Origin: Caproiciproducens galactitolivorans | GTDB taxonomy: Bacteria > Bacillota > Clostridia > Oscillospirales > Acutalibacteraceae | Direction: 5' to 3' | Length of the DNA stretch: 64,000 nucleotides | Assembly (NCBI RefSeq): GCF_026672255.1 | Contig: NZ_JAPOHA010000001.1 | Location: forward strand, 62,001 to 126,000 | In this document: positions 60,198 through 64,000 of the stretch, in pieces | How the letters are laid out: each line of letters opens with the position of its first letter | Position numbering within the stretch: position 1 is the first letter of the stretch | Notes under the pieces: generated by a model | Told to the model about the DNA's origin: nothing | Database searches by the model: none | The model's input: the letters and a program-made list of their open reading frames with translations, nothing else | Position numbers and translations under genes: made by a program

Positions 60198-61205
60198 ATG
60201 AACCTGGTTTGGACTGCTTTGGCGGCCTTGCTCTCTTTCGGGATTACCGCAGTCATCGGAAAGTGGATGGTGCCTTTCCTTCACAAAATCAATTTTGGGC
60301 AAACGATTCGTGAGGTAGGCCCCAAGTGGCACAGAAAAAAGAACGGAACACCAACCATGGGCGGCTTTATGTTTATCATCGGGATTACGGTGACGATCGT
60401 CATCTGCGTCCCCCTGTATTACACGGTTACAAAACAAGACTCGCTCGCCATGCTGATGCGCACGAAAATATTCGGCGGCTTATTAATGGCAATCGGTTTC
60501 GGCGCAGTCGGTTTTTTCGACGATTATATAAAAGTCGTAAAAAAGCGCAACCTTGGCTTAAATGTAAGGCAAAAGCTGGTTTTGCAGTTTTTGATTGCCG
60601 CGGCGTACCTTTATTCGCTGTATCTCGCAGGCGGCTCTTCCGTTACGCTGATTCCCTTCTGGGGCAGTGTGAACCTCGGGATCTGGTATTGGATAATCGC
60701 GTTCCTCGGCATTGTCGGCATTGTGAACGCCGTGAATTTTACGGACGGAATCGACGGCCTGAACGCGACGGTGACTTTCTTTGTATGTTTATTCTTTATG
60801 CTTCTTTCCGGAATGATGGGTGTGAACGGCCTGAGCATTTTTGCGTCGGCGTCGGCCGGCGGCTGCCTCGGCTTTTTAATCTGGAATTTCAATCCGGCGA
60901 AAGTATTTATGGGGGATACGGGTTCGCTGTTTCTGGGCGGCATTGTATGCGCGCTGGGCTTCGGCTTGAATATGCCGATTTTGATTTTGCTCCTTGGAAT
61001 CGTCTATATCTGTGAAATCCTTTCCGTTGTGCTGCAAGTCTCTTACTTTAAAGCGACACACGGCAAAAGGCTGTTTAAAATGAGCCCGATCCATCACCAT
61101 TTTGAGCTCTGCGGCTGGAGCGAAATAAAAATCTGCCGGGTTTTCGCTCTGGTAACCGTACTGTGTGGAATTTGCTCCGCGTTGCTTGTTTATTACGGAT
61201 TCTAA
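60198..61205 (+). CDS. mraY: Phospho-N-acetylmuramoyl-pentapeptide transferase
   Basis: A 335-residue enzyme with ten membrane spans that makes lipid I on undecaprenyl phosphate. GPKWHRKKNGTPTMGG near residue 40, FFDDYIKV near 108, NFTDGIDGLNATV near 182, FMGDTGSLFLGG near 237 and the HHHFE cluster (MSPIHHHFELCGWSE) are all present. GGTGGAG precedes the ATG. Confidence 0.96.
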   Translation: MNLVWTALAALLSFGITAVIGKWMVPFLHKINFGQTIREVGPKWHRKKNGTPTMGGFMFIIGITVTIVICVPLYYTVTKQDSLAMLMRTKIFGGLLMAIGFGAVGFFDDYIKVVKKRNLGLNVRQKLVLQFLIAAAYLYSLYLAGGSSVTLIPFWGSVNLGIWYWIIAFLGIVGIVNAVNFTDGIDGLNATVTFFVCLFFMLLSGMMGVNGLSIFASASAGGCLGFLIWNFNPAKVFMGDTGSLFLGGIVCALGFGLNMPILILLLGIVYICEILSVVLQVSYFKATHGKRLFKMSPIHHHFELCGWSEIKICRVFALVTVLCGICSALLVYYGF

Positions 61206-61524
61206 ACCGGAATATTTTCCACTATATATGTGAAGGATATCCATGTAAAGAACGTTATTGCAGGCTGTCGATAAAGCCGGACGCACAGCGTCTTTGGCCG
61301 CTTCCCCCGCGGAATGTTGATGGGCAGCGGTTGCAATTTTCGGTCGCATACAGCAAGTATGCTCCATGATTTGCCGCTCTTACACCTTCCTGCACGATTT
61401 CCCGGCACCTGGCAAGTTACGCTCATATTGCTTGTCGATTTCCATTATTTCTGACAAAATATTTCGTATACTTATGTTTCAATTGGATTGATACTTACCC
61501 TGATGGACAGAAAGGGGGACAAAA
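61206..61524. other. Unassigned 319-base spacer between mraY and ftsW
   Basis: murD normally occupies this site. The stretch is locally GC-rich and coding-like in composition at about 61260-61440, but every frame on both strands is short or lacks a ribosome site. It holds a GCATAC/GTATGC hairpin (61346-61351, 61357-61362), enclosed by AGCGG/CCGCT. No known RNA family or element was recognised. It could be a decayed gene, a repeat element or a structured RNA. Confidence 0.5.
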
Positions 61525-62745
61525 ATGACAGGAACCAAACCAAAAAACAATACGGCCCCCCGCCAGCAAAAACAAAAGGAACAAACAGAAAAACCCAAGG
61601 GAATCCGAAAAAAATTCCGGGTCTTTTCCGCGCGCTCCGGTTTGGATATGCCTTTCCTGTTTTTGGTCTTAACGCTTTTGATTATCGGTTTGATCATGCT
61701 GTTTTCGGCGAGCTTTGCAAACGCCCTTTACCGTCACGGAAGCAGCTATTTCTTTATCAGCCGTCAGGCGTTCTTTGCGGTTCTCGGGGTTGCGGCCATG
61801 ATCGCTATTTCCTATTTTGATTATCACCATCTGCATAAGTTCGCGATTCCCATCCTTCTTTTTTCCTATATGCTGCTGGCGATTGTGCTGTTTATGAAAC
61901 CGATCAGCGGCGTGCACCGCTGGATCAGCCTTGGGCCGCTCGGCCAGTTTCAGCCGTCCGAGCTTGCCAAATTTGCGCTGATTCTGGTGTTTTCGCATTT
62001 AATTTCCCTGAACTTCAAGCGGATGGATACTTTTCGGTACGGCGTTTTGCCGTACATACTCATTTTGGGTTCCATGACCGGCCTGATGGTGCTGGAGCCG
62101 CATGTTTCGGCTACCGTCATCTGCGTGCTGCTCGCGGCCGTTATGCTGTTTATCGGCGGCGTCCGTCTTCGCTGGTTCGGCCTTGCGTTCGGCGGCGCGG
62201 GGGCGGTCGTTGCGTACCTTGTTCTGTTTACAAAAAAATTCAGCTACGCCAATGACCGTATTATTGCCTGGCTCGACCCGTTTTCCAATGCGAGCAAGGC
62301 GATTATGGAAGACACCTGGCAGACCCGCCAGTCGCTTTACGCCATCGGCTCCGGCGGATTACTCGGCCTTGGGCTGGGACAGTCCCGGCAGAAATATCTG
62401 TACCTGCCCGAGCCGCAGAACGATTTTATTTTTGCCATTGTCTGCGAGGAACTGGGATTCATCGGCGCGCTGATTATCATCATTCTTTTCGCAATGCTTG
62501 TCTGGCGCGGAATCAGCATTTCCCTTAAGGCAAAGGATAAGTTCGGTATGCTTCTTGGAATCGGCCTGGTGGTACAGGTTGGATTGCAGGTCGTTTTAAA
62601 TATCGCCGTTGTGACGAATACCATTCCGAATACCGGAATCAGCCTGCCGTTTTTCAGTTACGGGGGTACCTCGCTGGTTCTGCTGCTGGCAGAAATGGGC
62701 GTAGTGCTTTCCATCTCACGAACGTCGGCGATTGAAAAGACTTAG
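61525..62745 (+). CDS. ftsW: FtsW/SpoVE family peptidoglycan polymerase
   Basis: A 406-residue SEDS protein with a Lys/Gln-rich cytoplasmic leader of about 35 residues and ten membrane spans. SGVHRWISLGPLGQFQPSELAKFALI (near residue 130), LGLGLGQSRQKYLYLPEPQNDFIFAIVCEELGF (near 285) and the end NTGISLPFFSYGGTSL are the SEDS signatures. It partners with the class B PBP encoded upstream. AAAGGGGG precedes the ATG. Confidence 0.93.
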   Translation: MTGTKPKNNTAPRQQKQKEQTEKPKGIRKKFRVFSARSGLDMPFLFLVLTLLIIGLIMLFSASFANALYRHGSSYFFISRQAFFAVLGVAAMIAISYFDYHHLHKFAIPILLFSYMLLAIVLFMKPISGVHRWISLGPLGQFQPSELAKFALILVFSHLISLNFKRMDTFRYGVLPYILILGSMTGLMVLEPHVSATVICVLLAAVMLFIGGVRLRWFGLAFGGAGAVVAYLVLFTKKFSYANDRIIAWLDPFSNASKAIMEDTWQTRQSLYAIGSGGLLGLGLGQSRQKYLYLPEPQNDFIFAIVCEELGFIGALIIIILFAMLVWRGISISLKAKDKFGMLLGIGLVVQVGLQVVLNIAVVTNTIPNTGISLPFFSYGGTSLVLLLAEMGVVLSISRTSAIEKT

Positions 62746-62820
62746 CTCCGTTTAAAGCCTTCATTTTTTTATTTATGAAACAAGGCCGGACGGCGGAATG
62801 ACAAAGGGGACTTATTTATC

Positions 62821-63942
62821 ATGAGAATTTTATTTGCAGGCGGCGGCACGGCGGGCCATATTAACCCGGCGCTTGCCATAGCCGGCTATGTGCGCGAAAA
62901 GGAACCGGATGTAAAAATCCTTTATATCGGGGCAAAAGGCGGTATGGAGGAACGCTTGGTTCCCGCCGCGGGTTTCGATTTTAAAAGCATTACCATTTCC
63001 GGCTTCCAGCGTAAGCTCAGCCTGAAAAATGTGAAAAGAAATATCGAAACGGTTGTCCATATTTTTACTTCCAGCCGGGAAGCGCGCAACATTATCCGCG
63101 ATTTTCAGCCGGATATCTGTGTAGGAACAGGCGGCTATGTTGCCGGGCCGGTTCTCCGAGAAGCAATGAAAATGAAAATACCGGCCATTATTCATGAACA
63201 AAATGCCTATCCGGGCATTACCAATAAAATGCTTTCGAAGCACGCGGATAAAACCATGCTTGCCGTTGCGGACGCGCAGAAATTCCTCGACCCGGCGGCG
63301 AAATGCGTTTTAACCGGAAATCCGGTGCGACAGGCGGTTATCCGCGCGGACCGCGCCGCATCCCGCAAGGCGCTCGGTCTGGACAGCCGGCCGCTGATCC
63401 TGTCGTTTGGCGGGAGCCAGGGGGCGCGGAAGATCAACGAGGCGGTTGCCGAGCTGCTGGTAAAAGGCGCCAAGTCCGACCGCTTCCAGCATATTCACGG
63501 ATACGGCCAGTGGGGCGGCTGGTTCCCCGATTTACTGAAGGAAAAGGGCCTGAACCTTTCGGAGCACCCCAATATGGATATCCGGGAATATATTCACAAT
63601 ATGCCGGAATGCTTGGCCGCGGCCGATCTCGTTATCTGCCGTGCAGGCGCGATCACGCTGAGCGAGCTGCAGGCGCAGGGGAAGGCTTCGATTTTAATTC
63701 CTTCGCCCAACGTAGCGGAGAATCATCAGTACCACAACGCCATGGCAATGGTGGACCGCCATGCCGCGGCGATTCTGGAGGAAAAAGATCTGACGGGAGC
63801 ATCCCTCTGCAAATTGGTCGACGACCTTTTCAAAGATCCGGATATGATTTCGTCACTCGGGAAAAACGCCCGCTCCATGGCGATTCTGGACGCCAACCAG
63901 CGGATTTATCGAATCATCAAAGAGGTATTGGCCGGGATCTGA
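62821..63942 (+). CDS. murG: UDP-GlcNAc:lipid I N-acetylglucosaminyltransferase
   Basis: A 373-residue GT-B enzyme that makes lipid II. FAGGGTAGHINPALAIA opens it, GTGGYVAGPVL is near residue 102, SFGGSQGARKINEAV near 198 and the UDP-sugar site CRAGAITLSELQAQGKASILIPSPNVAENHQYHNA near 280. It is complete. The last 58 bases of the window after it hold a short CATAGT/ACTATG repeat and no gene. Confidence 0.96.
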   Translation: MRILFAGGGTAGHINPALAIAGYVREKEPDVKILYIGAKGGMEERLVPAAGFDFKSITISGFQRKLSLKNVKRNIETVVHIFTSSREARNIIRDFQPDICVGTGGYVAGPVLREAMKMKIPAIIHEQNAYPGITNKMLSKHADKTMLAVADAQKFLDPAAKCVLTGNPVRQAVIRADRAASRKALGLDSRPLILSFGGSQGARKINEAVAELLVKGAKSDRFQHIHGYGQWGGWFPDLLKEKGLNLSEHPNMDIREYIHNMPECLAAADLVICRAGAITLSELQAQGKASILIPSPNVAENHQYHNAMAMVDRHAAAILEEKDLTGASLCKLVDDLFKDPDMISSLGKNARSMAILDANQRIYRIIKEVLAGI

Positions 63943-64000
63943 CAAAGCAATCACCGCAACGCCGAAAGCCGCATAGTATGTCATTAGACTATGTGGGGGT

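Overview
The window looks like one contiguous chromosomal segment of a spore-forming, fermentative Firmicute of class Clostridia, most likely in the Oscillospiraceae/Ruminococcaceae. The grounds are moderate GC content, consensus sigma-A promoters (TTGACA, 17 bp, TATAAT), strong GGAGG ribosome sites with frequent TTG/GTG starts, sporulation genes (yqfC, yqfD, ytaF, ylbJ and candidate sigma-E and sigma-K promoters) and a Gram-positive division/cell-wall cluster. The genus cannot be fixed by eye. I see no rRNA, tRNA, CRISPR array, insertion sequence or prophage.

Bases 1-5,400: two DUF1048 proteins followed by the wreck of an ABC ATPase gene, a self-regulated TetR plus TSUP anion exporter pair, an MFS transporter and iolA. 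Bases 3,900-18,600 form a complete myo-inositol catabolic locus. iolA and the DeoR-type repressor iolR read leftward. iolJ-C-D-E-G, a ribose-type sugar ABC transporter (binding protein, double ATPase, permease), a second iolG and iolB read rightward. Uptake feeds inositol to the dehydrogenases (IolG), then IolE, IolD, IolB, IolC and IolJ, and finally IolA, which makes acetyl-CoA. A repeated YCAADA core lies at all three promoters and is a good candidate for the IolR operator. Intercistronic hairpins surround the transporter genes.

Bases 18,700-36,800 are accessory: an iron alcohol dehydrogenase with its own promoter; a MarR-controlled heterodimeric ABC exporter; an EamA transporter; a CsoR-controlled copper ATPase carrying a fused CopZ-like tail; a chemoreceptor-like protein with a PhnD-type binding domain at its C terminus; a cysteine-rich secreted CAP protein; small membrane proteins; YtaF with an EF-hand-like loop; a divergent cis-prenyltransferase; a possible mother-cell-expressed protein; a 35-residue membrane peptide; and a DEAD-box helicase.

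Bases 36,800-64,000 are mostly core genes in familiar Firmicute order: ylbJ; yqfC-yqfD-phoH-ybeY-dgkA-era-yqzL-recO; mutS2; a YpmS-like protein; ylxM-ffh-rpsP-khpA, then folT under a tetrahydrofolate riboswitch, then rimM-trmD; an HPr protein; uvrC; rsmD-coaD; and the dcw cluster mraZ-rsmH-ftsL-PBP-(orf)-mraY-ftsW-murG. The dcw cluster lacks murE, murF and murD at their usual places. A short protein with a faint Mur-ligase look sits where murE/murF would be, and a 319-base unassigned spacer sits where murD would be. The mraZ promoter carries four 10-bp-spaced GTGG-type repeats.
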